The notes under the pieces are model-generated. The model made no database searches. It was not told the origin of the DNA and was given only the letters and a program-made list of their open reading frames with translations. Shown in pieces: positions 23,095 to 34,407 of a stretch of DNA of 64,000 nucleotides. The stretch is from Botryotinia globosa (taxonomy: Eukaryota > Ascomycota > Leotiomycetes > Helotiales > Sclerotiniaceae), in contig RCSZ01000012.1 of the NCBI GenBank assembly GCA_014898425.1, forward strand, positions 1,612,001 to 1,676,000. The letters are read 5' to 3'. The translations under genes were made by a program, and so were the position numbers. The stretch's first letter is position 1. Every line of letters starts with the position of its first letter.

Positions 23095-23951
23095 TGTGAG
23101 AATTGGATGCTTTGCGCTTCAGATATTACAGAAAGTGAGAGGTCGAAAGTTGGAGTGTGTCTGCAATGTGCCGAATGGTGGGATGAGTTGCTGGTTAGGG
23201 ATTTTGAGCTAAACCGAGCAATAAAGGAAGCTTTAGTGGATCTGCGGAGATATCGATCGTATCGGAGCTGATAGCTGATTCTCTTGGCTAAAAATAATTA
23301 TCTATGACCAGACAAAATCCAGAGCAATTTGGTGCTATCTACCCAGATAGAACTTTAGAGGGCAATGGATCGATATACATTACAAATTATAAATTGGGTA
23401 CTTATTACACAGCAAGTGTGGCTTTATTGTTCGTCTAAGGTTATGGAATGACCCGAAGTCAGCCCGTGATTTTGATCTTCCATAGGTAGGTGGTATGGAT
23501 GTATACATAGGTAGGTACACTCAAAGAAAGAACCATGAAACACACCTGTTCATCAAAATAATAATCGAACTCATTCTAATAAACTGACATTCCAAATTTC
23601 AACATCTGTAGGTTCTCTTGTTTATATCTCTATCACAACCTTTGGATCACTTTTAGCTTCAATGGATTCCATTTCTAGAAATGTTCACATAAATGTTTGA
23701 GATACAAGTATATCAATTCACAATCAATATGTACTCCAGAGCTTGGAATCGTCCCAATATTTCTCTTTTATTGGATCATATTCTTCCATAAAGTCCCACG
23801 GGTATCATACCAATTCACGCCTTAAACCCATAAAACCAAGTAGCTGCGACTACGTCCTCAATATCATTACATTTCCAGAGCTCAATACCCTCGGCTCTGT
23901 GACCGATTTTGTTCTGTCCCAACATCTTCGTATCACTTTGCACTGTATAAT
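23095..23951. other. intergenic
   Basis: No gene is seen. Short TAGGTAGGT runs occur near 23484-23515. Confidence 0.5.
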
Positions 23952-25202
23952 TTATCCTTCCAACTCAGCATGATAAGTCGGCGGAGGCGGAATCGCCCTA
24001 TTTCCTATATCTTGTCTCCCTGATTCATCCCTCCTTTCATGCGCAGGATTCGGATTGCTATATCCAGACTGGGAAGAGGCACTGCGATAATGAGCCGCGG
24101 CTCCCTGTGTTTCTGGGTTTGGTGGTCGAGAAGAATTCCACATATTGCTTCCAACTGGGTTTTGCCACGACGCTATTCTTCTCCTGTTATCATTGTGCAT
24201 GCTATCAGCAGAGCTTTGGTAAGACACGCGGCCTGTTGAATTTCCTGAGCCCTGATTAGAACCGTTCCAAGATGATGCACTGTCGCGGCGGACATCTAGA
24301 GCTCGAGGATAAGCTGAAGGATCGTATTTGGGATAGATGGGCTTTTCGTTAAACTCGGGGTTTGCTTGAGGTTGAGGTGGGCCAACTCGAAGAGCGGGAT
24401 GTACTTGGGAAGTCTGTAGTTGCGGACTCTGTGAGGTTATTGGCGGGCATATCTTTGATGTCTGTGAAGCCGGTGTGTTTTGCGCAGCAAATATAACGTA
24501 TTGTGGTGATCTAACTTCCGACTCTGCAGATACACTATCATTATCATAATCGCTGATTGGAGAATATGCGGTCGATGGTTGTGATAAGGGCGTTTGTGTT
24601 GAGAAGGGTCGTTGTCGCTGTGTGGCGTATTCTGGTGTACTGAGAGTTCTCTCGTTCAGTCGAGCATTGCTGATAGAGCGATCTAGAAGTTGAGCCTTGA
24701 CTAGTAGACGGTTTACCAACGCGGAGTGTGATTTCTTGAGGGTTTTCTTGACAAAGCTTGTCATAACAATATTGCATTTCATATCGACATCTTCTCTCAG
24801 CCATAACCCGTGTAAAGGTACATTAGCTCCCATTTCGACAGGCGCAACTGGTTCTCCGGGTAGCGATCCACCAAGAGTCCACTTTCCTCTTATGTTCAAT
24901 CCCAGAGGCGCATAGCAGTGCGTTTGCAGTCCATTTTCGAGATCATGAAAGCAGCAAGTATACGAGACTTTTCCAGACATCAGTCCCCCGGGAAGATATT
25001 GTACTCGATCTGTCAAAGAGTACCATAAACAATGATATTCTTCAGCAGTAGCATTTGGTGGAGGTTTGATCGGATGACGTTCTTCCACTAGAGGATTCAA
25101 ATCTATCATTTCGACATGCGAGCGCAAAGTTTCCATAACCGTCTCTCGTGTGATACCTGTTGGTAACGGCGTCACCGTTGTGAAGACGGTCCTCTTAGAC
25201 AT
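23952..25202 (-). CDS. conserved fungal protein, DUF7053-like
   Basis: A single exon of 416 residues from the ATG at 25202. The N-terminal 170 residues look like a conserved globular domain (VFTTVTPLPTGITRETV, EMIDLNPLVEERHPIKPPP, YSLTDRVQYLPGGLMSGKVS, CFHDLENGLQTHCYAPLGL, LREDVDMKCNIVMTSFVKKT). This pattern matches, from memory, the fungal family called DUF7053, which has no assigned function. The remaining 240 residues are Ser/Pro/Asn/Gln-rich and probably disordered, with many YS and SQ pairs. There is no signal peptide and no membrane helix. Family assignment is from recollection and should be tested by profile search. Confidence 0.8.
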   Translation of the reverse strand: MSKRTVFTTVTPLPTGITRETVMETLRSHVEMIDLNPLVEERHPIKPPPNATAEEYHCLWYSLTDRVQYLPGGLMSGKVSYTCCFHDLENGLQTHCYAPLGLNIRGKWTLGGSLPGEPVAPVEMGANVPLHGLWLREDVDMKCNIVMTSFVKKTLKKSHSALVNRLLVKAQLLDRSISNARLNERTLSTPEYATQRQRPFSTQTPLSQPSTAYSPISDYDNDSVSAESEVRSPQYVIFAAQNTPASQTSKICPPITSQSPQLQTSQVHPALRVGPPQPQANPEFNEKPIYPKYDPSAYPRALDVRRDSASSWNGSNQGSGNSTGRVSYQSSADSMHNDNRRRIASWQNPVGSNMWNSSRPPNPETQGAAAHYRSASSQSGYSNPNPAHERRDESGRQDIGNRAIPPPPTYHAELEG

Positions 25203-26693
25203 GATGCGAGATGATGCTTGTAAGTAAAGTTTAATAAGCGGTCGATCAAAAGGAAATAGATCGAGAGGCTCAAGATCAAGATACTGCAGTCGATGAAAGG
25301 AAAATTAATACGACAGTAACATCTATGAAACTGGAGATCTATAACATGAGACGAACTTATTCAGCTCCAAAAAATGCACCTGGGAAACCAAAAAATGTTA
25401 AATCATTTATTATTCTAGATAGATAGATACCTCAGTACCGGTAGGTAAATAGGTGACCCCGCCCCCAACATAAATCTATAACGTGAGACGTCTATCTCTC
25501 TAAAATAGAGTTACCAATGCGAATTCCGACAAATCATCTTCTCAGCTCAGCACGATTAATTTTGCACGGCACCAAAGCACCAAAATGTAATGAATCTTGT
25601 TTTCACTTTGCTGATTCAGAGGTGGCTGACGCTTGCTGCGGTTCCCGTCGGGTAGTGAGATTTCGATGGATGCTTACCTAGGTATTTTGGGGAGTGTGTT
25701 TGTGTGTACGGCGTGGGGGAATATATATATATATACATGTATGTATATGGATATATATGGATATTTGGATTGGATATGATTGATGTCATTCTTATAGTTT
25801 TTGTACTTGCTGAGTTGGGAATCAAACGACTCCTTTGAGTTTGTTAAATAGGTACCTAGGCTGGGATTGTGAATACAATATTTAAAACGCAAAATATGGA
25901 GAAAGGAAACGTGATATATCAGATTGCTAGTCTAATTTGAGCTACTAGGTTGGGAGAGCGAATATTTGGGACGGTGAATTAAACTCGAGCTAAAACGTAA
26001 ATGAAGGAGGGCAATATATGAATGTTTGAATTAGACACTGGACTTTAGAGGATAGAGTAATTTAGAAGTGAGGATTGGAGGCGCCGTGGACGTATGGGTA
26101 TCTAGGTATGTAAGCGGATTTGAAAATTGATAGGCGAAGTTTGTTGTTTTGGAATCTTGAGGGCGCGGTGGTAATGGATTTTCTGTTTCTATATTGGATC
26201 ATCTTGGAATATTGGAGTTTCTCTTGTCTGATTTGGTGCGGTTGTATGTTGTGAATGGTGTGTTGCTTGGAGGGGGGTAGTTGGGTTGAGTGTGAGGATA
26301 TAATTCAGATTGCGCTGAGTGATTTATAGCAACTATTGCTGAGTTGAATGAAGTACTGTAGTCTGAAATGTTGATTACGGCTTAGAATTCCTGGACAATG
26401 TAAGACTTACCATTAGCAACATGAAGTTAGTATCCGAACTTCAGAGGGCTATTAAAGAAATCCAACATTAGATTATAAAATGTATTAATATTTATTTTCG
26501 TTACTCAACGCTGTAGAATCATGATATCATACGACCAGTATTTTTTTAAGATGCCTCCATCTCCCGAGAAGGTAAATAAATATGCACATGAATCTCTAAA
26601 TCAACCATTACACTATTGGCGCATAATACGTGCATTTATTTCAGAATCGAATTCTCTCAGGTCACCAAGATGAGTGACTAGTAATCACAACAA
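25203..26693. other. gene-free stretch
   Basis: No gene is seen. An AT dinucleotide/ATGG repeat lies near 25722-25770, and the rest is unique AT-rich sequence. It separates the DUF7053-like start from the GPI-protein stop. Confidence 0.55.
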
Positions 26694-27542
26694 TCACAAA
26701 GCAGCCATAACCATGGCAGCAGCAGCACCACCAACAACCCATTGTGCCTTGGCGGTAATCATGGGCATACCTCCGGTGGAAGTAGCAGATCCTGAAGCAG
26801 ATCCCGCAGCAGATCCTGAGCCAGATTTTGAAGCAGAAGCAGATGCGGAAGCACCAGATGCAGAGCCGGTAGTGCTTGCTGGGCCAGCGGTGATGGTAAC
26901 GGGGACACCGGTGAAGATTTCAGCGTACTCAGTGCCACTGACGGTTGTAGTCTCGATGGAGGAAAAGGTTGTTGATGCTGCGGCTTCAAGTTCGGTATAG
27001 CTACAGACTCCAGTAGAAGTACCGGAGAGGACACAGCCAAGTGTCATTGTACTATGAGGGTAAATGTTAGTCTTGGAATTCCAAGCATATGATGTGAATA
27101 CGTACGCGTCACCGGTTGGGTATGATGAGCCGGAAACACTGTCCGTGACGGCAAAGACATCGGCATCGCCGATCGTGTAGGTATAAGCGATTGTTGAAGG
27201 GCCTTGCGTAAAGGTGAAGTTAGGAGGAACACCACAATCGTAGCTGTCGTCGTAGTAGGAAGAAGTGGTAGCTGGAGCAGCGGTTTTAGAACCACAGGCA
27301 ATGGAGTAGGTGGTAGCAGTAGCGTCCTAGATAACCGTTATGGTTAGAGAATCTTTGCGGTTCTGTGATTTACAGATATAACCCACGGAAGCAATAACAG
27401 AACCAACATATGGAGCTTGTTCAGAACTGTTGTACCCATAGTCGAATCCAACAAGGAACAAATCTGTTACAGTAGTTGTCTGAGCAGTGACAACAGTACC
27501 CACAAGGGCAGCGGCAAAGGTTGAGATGGAAATGGCGTGCAT
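26694..27542 (-). CDS. small secreted GPI-anchored protein
   Basis: Three exons, 27542-27387, 27326-27106 and 27051-26694, give 244 residues. The start ATG at 27542 opens a signal peptide (MHAISISTFAAALVGTVVTA). The mature part is Thr/Ser-rich with a few cysteines (IACG, YDCGVPP, LGCVLSG, VCSY). The C-terminus has a Ser/Gly/Ala-rich linker (about residues 185-225) and a hydrophobic tail (QWVVGGAAAAMVMAAL) typical of a GPI-anchor signal. It resembles fungal cell-wall GPI proteins of unknown function. Intron 1 uses the donor GTGGGT. Intron 2 is 54 bp with a GACTAAC branch site; its length is a multiple of three and it has no stop, so retaining it would add 18 residues. Confidence 0.8.
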
Positions 27543-30092
27543 ATTGGCGAAGATTCGATTAGTAAAGTCTTGAAATCAGTCGATTTGATAGTTTTGATCT
27601 ATTGAAGATTTTTTGCTGGAAGTTCTGTAAAAAGGAATGAAGTTGAAGTTGGATTTGAAGTTGGATTTGAAGTTGTTGTTGAAGCTGAAGATGAAAGACG
27701 GAGTATTTAAATCTACGTCTTACTGATAGCTCGTCCTGTCTTGCTAGGTATTCCTCCACTAATAAGCATAAGACTGATGATATCTGGGCATCTGATAAAC
27801 CTCCGATTGGATAAATAAGATTGGATTTGATGGATTGTCCTTGTATGACAGCGGCTACGTCTAGATGGATAGGCATCGGCTAGGGAATGATGGGACTCAT
27901 GGGAGTCATGATTCATCCGACTTTTGACATACAATTGTCTGATCTGCACAGGGATCTGGTACATCATTGATACATTTCATTTCCTTTCGTTTCATTGAAT
28001 TCAATCTTGACGAGAAAGATCGATTTACATTTAGAACCCGACTCAAGGAAGAATGCCAAGAAAAGAAGCCCCTTTAATCATCAAAATGGGGAAGTGGGAT
28101 CAAGTGGGCTAATCATTTCCACTATCCTCAATATGCTCAAGCTTCAGGCACCAGTTACAATTTTTCACAGAACTCACATGGCATTGTGGCACAGCACGGG
28201 AGTCACGGGAAGTGAAGTGCCACATCGACTTTTCTGTAATGTCAAGAAATACATTAGACACGTTGACAACGACAACGACAACGACATCAACATCATCATC
28301 ATCATCATCATCATCATCGTCACCCTCATCGTCCAATTCAACAGCTGAAGAGCCTCTATCATCATCGTCGCCATCATTCAATATCGACAACTACACTCCA
28401 CCTCTCCGTCACTACATCCAATGAGAATTAATCCTTGATCTCAATCCCAGTGGGTCGACTCCTCTAAATAATATAATATGGAAATCTACACGCACAAACC
28501 CACAACCCAAGAATTCCATTCCGGAAACCTGAGCCTAGCTTTTCAACTCATTAATCCTTTTTCAGGGATTTCAAACTTTATTTGAGGATCAACAACCTTA
28601 TTTGAAGCTCATACAAAGAGTTCTATCGCGTCAGGTAGGTTTCCTCGCTGCTTATAGTATCGTATGATCGCTAGATAATACATTCTTGGTATGTGTAGAA
28701 AAGATTGAAACTTCAAATCCATGATCCTGGGTTCAAAATGTACAAAGTTGTATCTCTTCTGGGATTTATTCCGGGAACTCCAGGATTCAGGTATCTCCAG
28801 GTTTTCCACAAACATTAGTAGCATATGCAGGTCGCTCTTGGAATGAAGAATGAGAATTAGACCCGATGAAAGCATTCAAGTGCTTGTTGACAATTGGATT
28901 CCTTTCTGCAAATACCTCGTGTCAGGAGGGGGGGACAAATGCAAGGGAAAATTATTTCTATGGGATCTTCCCAGGTCAATGTCCCTCCACCCCTCCGAGC
29001 GCTCATTTGTTGCACATCGCACTTTAGAAAATGGGTCTTCAGCAAGTTTACGAATGTTTTGTTGCATCTCGCACTTTGGAGGCGTCTGTCGATCACACAC
29101 TTAGCTTCATATCCCGAGTCATGCAATGCATATGAAATTTTGAATTGTTTGTTTGCGGTATGGACAACTCTAGGCCCGTTTAACATGCACGGGAAGGAAG
29201 AAACTATACGGTTGAAGTCGTTTGTTTCTCATACTCCAAGTCTACACTTTGTCATGAGATTGAAATAAGGTTTGTAGAATATGGAAGAAACCGTGACTAA
29301 CGCAATTTGCAGTTGCGTTCGGTTCCTTCACTCGCCAATTCTCATCATGTTTTCCTCCCCAATTACGTAGGAATTTGCATCCCTACATCTTCCCGTAAGA
29401 TACCAGTGCTATTTTCCCTCGTATCGTTCTCCACCTGCTCGTCTTGTTTCCTCAGCACTGTCATTGGGATTTCCCGTCCCTCCTATCGATCCCTTTCCAT
29501 GCGTCTATTTGTTTCTGCGAAGCTTTGCTCATTTCCGTTCCTTGCACACTTATGTCTCTAGGGTCTTTCAGAACGGCATGTTATCAAGTATACTAGGACC
29601 TTCGCTTTTAGCGTTCTGAGAAATCTAGTGGTGCACAAATCGGAGTAGTAATCTTATTCGAAAATAGATTTCTGTGAAATCTTAGACTTCTCCAAGAATA
29701 TCTCAGGTATGGGAAGTCTCTCGATCTAATATCTTCTATTCAAGAGAAAAGAAAATGCCTGACAATGCTATGCCTCAAGAAATCATGCGGCATATTCGAC
29801 ATAAAACTGAAAGCGCAGCATACGACGTGATGCTTACATTTAACGGGGGCTGTTTAATTCAGTAACACCGCATGTTCACAGCCTTTGATCGCCCCCAATG
29901 TATAAGATAACTGAGCAGGTACATATGTTTACAGATTGTCTAAAAGGGTGTTTGTATACTCAAACTTGTGAAACTGAGTCCCTTTGCATCCTCTGATAAA
30001 ACTTCCAAATTTCAAATCTGCCGTAGCGACCCATAGCTTTCTTTTCATATATACAACCACGCTGAAATTCTTTTGAGAATAGAATTTATAAA
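27543..30092. other. gene-poor stretch
   Basis: No supportable gene. It holds a degenerate TTGAAGTTGGATT repeat near 27638-27680 and an ATC/ACG triplet repeat at about 28265-28325. Several short unrelated frames between 28600 and 29560 show no recognisable domain. Part may be further decayed coding sequence upstream of the pseudogene, but I cannot show it. Confidence 0.5.
28265..28325. repeat. AAC/ATC triplet microsatellite
   Basis: ACAACG/ACATC repeats pass into about ten ATC triplets. They open complementary poly-Ser and poly-Asp frames that are not genes. Confidence 0.85.
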
Positions 30093-31173
30093 CGCAGGCT
30101 TCGTTTTGTTAGGCGATTCATCCCTACCGGGAAAACTTTCACGATATCGAGGCCTTTGATTAATTCTAAATCCAAAAATGTAACATTTAACGAGGCAGAG
30201 CCTACGAAATATGCGCTAGACAATCGGCGAGCAAATCTGTTGCTTGATCTCCTCCTACATCTCGATCCCATCGCTATTACCGGCGCACTAGTGTATTTGA
30301 ATGTAAAATCTGCACTGGAGTGACGTGAGTAACGAGAAATGGCCAAAAAACCCCCCATTAAATGCGCTGCAGTTTGCAGCCAAAATTCACGAAATATGGA
30401 TCGTTATCTCTATTACGGCAATAACTTTACATTTTATTGTATTGTTTTTAGCCCGTGGGAGTGGTCTCCCGTTTGGGTTCTGCGGCGCCGGATTCGTTCT
30501 GGCTTCTCTTGTGGGACCACGTCTGCAATTGCGATGCGGCCCGATTTAACACATCAACTCCCGAATCGATGATTCAAGTCTTCATGTCAATATTCCTAGG
30601 CATTCTCATAACTAACTCTCTGGCCCGGTATACACAAGGTGATCTATACTCGTTGTCTATTAGTTCTGAGCCAGACACAAACATTTGCACACGAGTGGCT
30701 GACACATATAAATACACACTTTCCTGTGACAACCCTCGTACCAGCTCGTGGAAGTTTGACTTTTGGAGGCGAGGTTATACTTACGGTATCAAAAGCTCTA
30801 CGACCAGATTGGCATTAGCTGGTCTCCTCGCTCATAGTCTTATGGCGCTTATTCTTATCGTGTATCTATGTTCCGCAGGCTGGACAACGAAGTCGTGGGG
30901 CTCAATTGGAGAATTGGTTGCGCTGGCGCTGATTTCAGGAGGACGAAAGGATCTCGAGGGACGGATGCTGGGATTAGTCGTGCGGAAACTTGGGCGCAGA
31001 GTGTAAGGATTGTGGAAGCGGGAAATGGGGGGTTTGAGACGAGATTCGAGGAGGATGGAGGGAGAGGGGATATCGAGATGGGAAAGAGAGTGCAGGTGGG
31101 CAAGAAATATGGATATCAAAAAGTGGCCGTGAATACTGCCAAAAGAAGCAAAAATTCTGCGTCTAGGCCTTGA
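30093..31173 (+). pseudogene. frameshifted remnant of a fungal multi-pass membrane protein
   Basis: Three reading frames must be combined to follow one protein. Frame A (about 30093-30318, LLLDLLLHLDPIAITGALVYL) is the weakest link. Frame B (about 30325-30480) has NPPLNALQFAAKIHEIWIV and SGLPFGFCGAGF. Frame C (about 30550-30950) has FWRRGYTYGIKSSTTRLALA, a helix (HSLMALILIVYL) and SWGSIGELVALAL. After about 30950 the frame shifts again to DAGISRAETWAQSVRIVEAG and ends near 31173. The order of these pieces is, from memory, that of a common fungal membrane-protein family of unknown function. The shifts near 30320, 30480-30560 and 30930-30962 are too close to be introns. No N-terminal half was found, so the copy also appears truncated. 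Confidence 0.65.
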
Positions 31174-33302
31174 GATTGGACCTGAACTAGGCTTCTGAAG
31201 AGAAAGTTATCGAGGACGCAGTACCCTGCCAGTAGCTGGTTCCACTGTTGTGTTCTGTATTGCAGTCTCCAGCTCCCGATAAAGATTTTAATATCAAACT
31301 ATCGGATTACCATGGTCAACATCTATGTCCGGAAAAAGATGCCTTTCTAGAAACCTATTAGATATGCGCTTTCTCAAACGAATGATTTTGTATAAACCAT
31401 CGAAACTGGTTTCTTTCCTCTGGTCTCCGATTTTTACTTCATCATAATACGACATGAAGTTTCTCCTTACGTTGTAGACAAGTCAGTAGGGACTGGTGAG
31501 GATATATTTGTGAAGAAACAATTTCCAGAGAATTATCGCCCTTGCAGTAAAGTTATCCGCACATGTTGGATATTACATTACAATCTGACTCAAGAGGCGA
31601 TGGTTGATGTTCCATTTATGTCCAAACAACATAATCATTGGCAACTTCGAAGTCAAGCTTTATTTTCTGATCTTGTTTTTATTTTTGGGCCAGCAAATAG
31701 ACTAGGTAGCCTGTGAACGAACACGCAAGCGGCGTACCGGGTGTGGGTTATTCGGCTTAGATGAAGAGTGTTATTCTGAGAGTTAATGAAAAGTTTTTCT
31801 TTGAAAATAGATCTGAAGTGCGTGGGTTTATCTGCTCGGAACGATTTTAAACTGTTGTAAATTTTAATCATCCTTTGGTTTCTTTCCTCTATAATCTTCA
31901 CTATTCAGATACCTGCATTATTAATGATTTCCTAGGCCATCAGCCGTAAAACATAATATGCGGTATCTCTGTTAATGAAGTTCACTTTCACTCTATCAAT
32001 TACGTCTGGGTATACTCATCTTCAGCAACGCCTTGAGGCTGCTATGCTCCTACAATGCTCTGCATTTACTCGTGACGATGATTTTGTATCGCAACTTTTG
32101 ATGAGATTATTTTTGACTGCCCTGAGACTTAACTTTTCATCGTCAGGCAATGTAGAGTAAGTCAATGCAGCAGAGTAGATTCTTCCTCTTGCTGGGAAAC
32201 ATAAACTGAAAGGTTTAGTTTTGAAGGCAATCAACAGTGACTGATATCATCGAGGTCCCCCAGTTCTGAACATGTTACATATACGATACGATCACTTCTT
32301 CTGGATCCTACTATTTTCCTCTATGATTACCAGCTCATAAATTCTTTCCCAATTCCCCTCATCATTGATATGATAGTCAAGAATAGTCAAGACCACAAGA
32401 AAGAAGATACCATAGCGTGATAACTCATCAATCAATTGGGGAAAATATCTTCCCTTACTAGATAGACACATGACTGTTCTTATGATTCTGAGGCTCTGGC
32501 AATCAGCTTCTACTTCTACACAGACACACAGAGGAAGATCCGATGATCAAGCTTCAACTAGTTTCCCTGCAGGTTGTGTATCCCACATGCAAACTTTCAA
32601 ATTCTAAATCAATTCTAAATACATCATCTACAGATTCCTATCCCTTCAAGTAACTCTCACATTCCGTGCGATTCTCTTCGTCGAAGTTATAATTTCTAAA
32701 AACCGAAGAATCTACTCAAATCACAGGGCGGTATTCCCTGCCTCCATTTCTACCTTCATATTCACCTTCAAAGTCGCCTTAGATCACTCACTACAAGTAA
32801 CACAATAAGGTCCTCCAAAGACAACCAGTCCCCAGAAATCTAAGCGAGAACTACCACAATCCCGCATGGAAATTTCGCTACCTAAAACGAAACGTTCACT
32901 AAAACATGGAAACAATGAGAGTTGTAGACAAGTCGACTAGCGAACCTGTATCTAACTAGGTAAGCGAAGCAAAGTCTATTTTTCTGCGATACTGAACTCA
33001 CAATAGATAGTAGAGTCCTCTAATAAAACCTAGAAACTTCCAGCACCTGTCATCTTCGCTAGATTTGGCATCCATAAGTATTTCATTTCTCTTCCCTCTT
33101 CCCTATTCCATTTTTAACTTTCCTGCTCCACCAACAGCAACGAGAATACCGCTCGAATTCTCACAGTAGTCTTTTCAAACAGGACTCTCATCTCTCATGA
33201 AAAGGCTACCTACCACCCACATCCAGCTTAAATCTTCCGTCGAACCTCACACAATCACCTCGTATCTACCATCTCATCCCCACAAAACAGAGCTAGCTCA
33301 AA
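31174..33302. other. gene-free stretch
   Basis: No supportable gene or long repeat. The few open frames of 60-80 codons have no domain and no splice partners. Confidence 0.5.
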
Positions 33303-33938
33303 ATGTCTCTCAACCAAGCAAACAATGGATCGATCTCCCCACACACATCCTACTCCCCCCTCTCCTGGACCACCGGCTACCGAGCTACTCTCCCCCTCTC
33401 CCCTCTTCTCCACAATCCCCAACATTCCAACATCCCAACCACTCGTCACTTCATTCCCCACTTCATCCCTCCTCCCTCCACCCCTCCACACCCTCTCCAT
33501 CCTACCCCCTTCTACCTCACCCAACTATACCTCTCACGACCCCCCACAATCCCCAATCCTTTTCCACACCCCTGTTCTCCCGCTCCTCACTTTCTCTCCC
33601 GCACACCCCTCTCCAAACTCGCTCCCTATTTGCTCCGTTTCTGCAACGCGATCTTGCTCCTCTGGAGCACCATCCCTTTGGTTATTTTCTATATCCTCGC
33701 GATGCTGCGTCCGTATTATCGGGGTCTCCGGAGGAGAATGACGGAGATTGATTGGATGGCGCTGGGCATTGCTTTTGTGATATTTGTTTTTCTGCGAAGG
33801 GGTGAGAGGGAAAAGTGGAACGGAGCAGGGGAGGAGATGAGGGTTGGGAATGTGAATAGAGAGGGGGAGATAGGGATGGGGATGGTGATGGAACCGGCGT
33901 ATGTGATTGCAATTGGGTACTCTAGAAGTATGTGGTGA
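33303..33938 (+). CDS. doubtful ORF, possible small membrane protein
   Basis: A single ORF of 211 codons with ATG at 33303. I do not recognise it. The first 105 residues are extremely Pro/Ser/His-rich, reflecting a C-rich strand, and two other frames are also open across the same stretch. Residues about 106-135 (APYLLRFCNAILLLWSTIPLVIFYILAML) and about 150-163 (WMALGIAFVIFVFL) could be membrane helices separated by a basic RPYYRGLRRR loop, followed by a polar tail. This could be a lineage-specific membrane protein or an accidental frame. Homology is needed to decide. Confidence 0.35.
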   Translation: MSLNQANNGSISPHTSYSPLSWTTGYRATLPLSPLLHNPQHSNIPTTRHFIPHFIPPPSTPPHPLHPTPFYLTQLYLSRPPTIPNPFPHPCSPAPHFLSRTPLSKLAPYLLRFCNAILLLWSTIPLVIFYILAMLRPYYRGLRRRMTEIDWMALGIAFVIFVFLRRGEREKWNGAGEEMRVGNVNREGEIGMGMVMEPAYVIAIGYSRSMW

Positions 33939-34407
33939 TTGATGGGGGCTGGAAAATGGGAGAGGTGTTTGCTGTTTGAGTTTGGGTTAGGGGTTGGGGA
34001 CTTGTCAGTCGTGAATTTGAAGTCTCTGGGGGTGGGGTTGAGACGGAAAGATAATCGAATGATGGATGGATGGATGAGTTGGTAATCTGGTGGAATCAAT
34101 AAGATTTGTTTCAATCAATAGAGTTCGTGATTGGATTTCTTATGCTGGAATATGTTTCTGATGCAGGGCCATCACTGTCCATTATTTCTAGCTATAGGTT
34201 ATCGCATTACGCCTAGTAGTATTCCAAGCTTCAACCAGAATATGATCATCACAGATGTCAAAATATTTCACAGAATAAAAACAGAGAGATAATAAATGTG
34301 GACATGAAACTCAATGCATTATACATGGTAACTCAGCCCCGGTCACCCATTGATCTAAAGACGGAGGGAATCAATACAAACAAGAGAAAACCCATCTATG
34401 TAACCAC
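33939..34407. other. intergenic
   Basis: 3' flank of the succinyl-CoA ligase gene. GGATGGAT repeat near 34064-34078. No gene is seen. Confidence 0.5.

Noticed and set aside
28109..28424. Acidic and poly-Ser/Thr ORFs on opposite strands
   Set aside because: Both come from the ATC/ACG triplet repeat.
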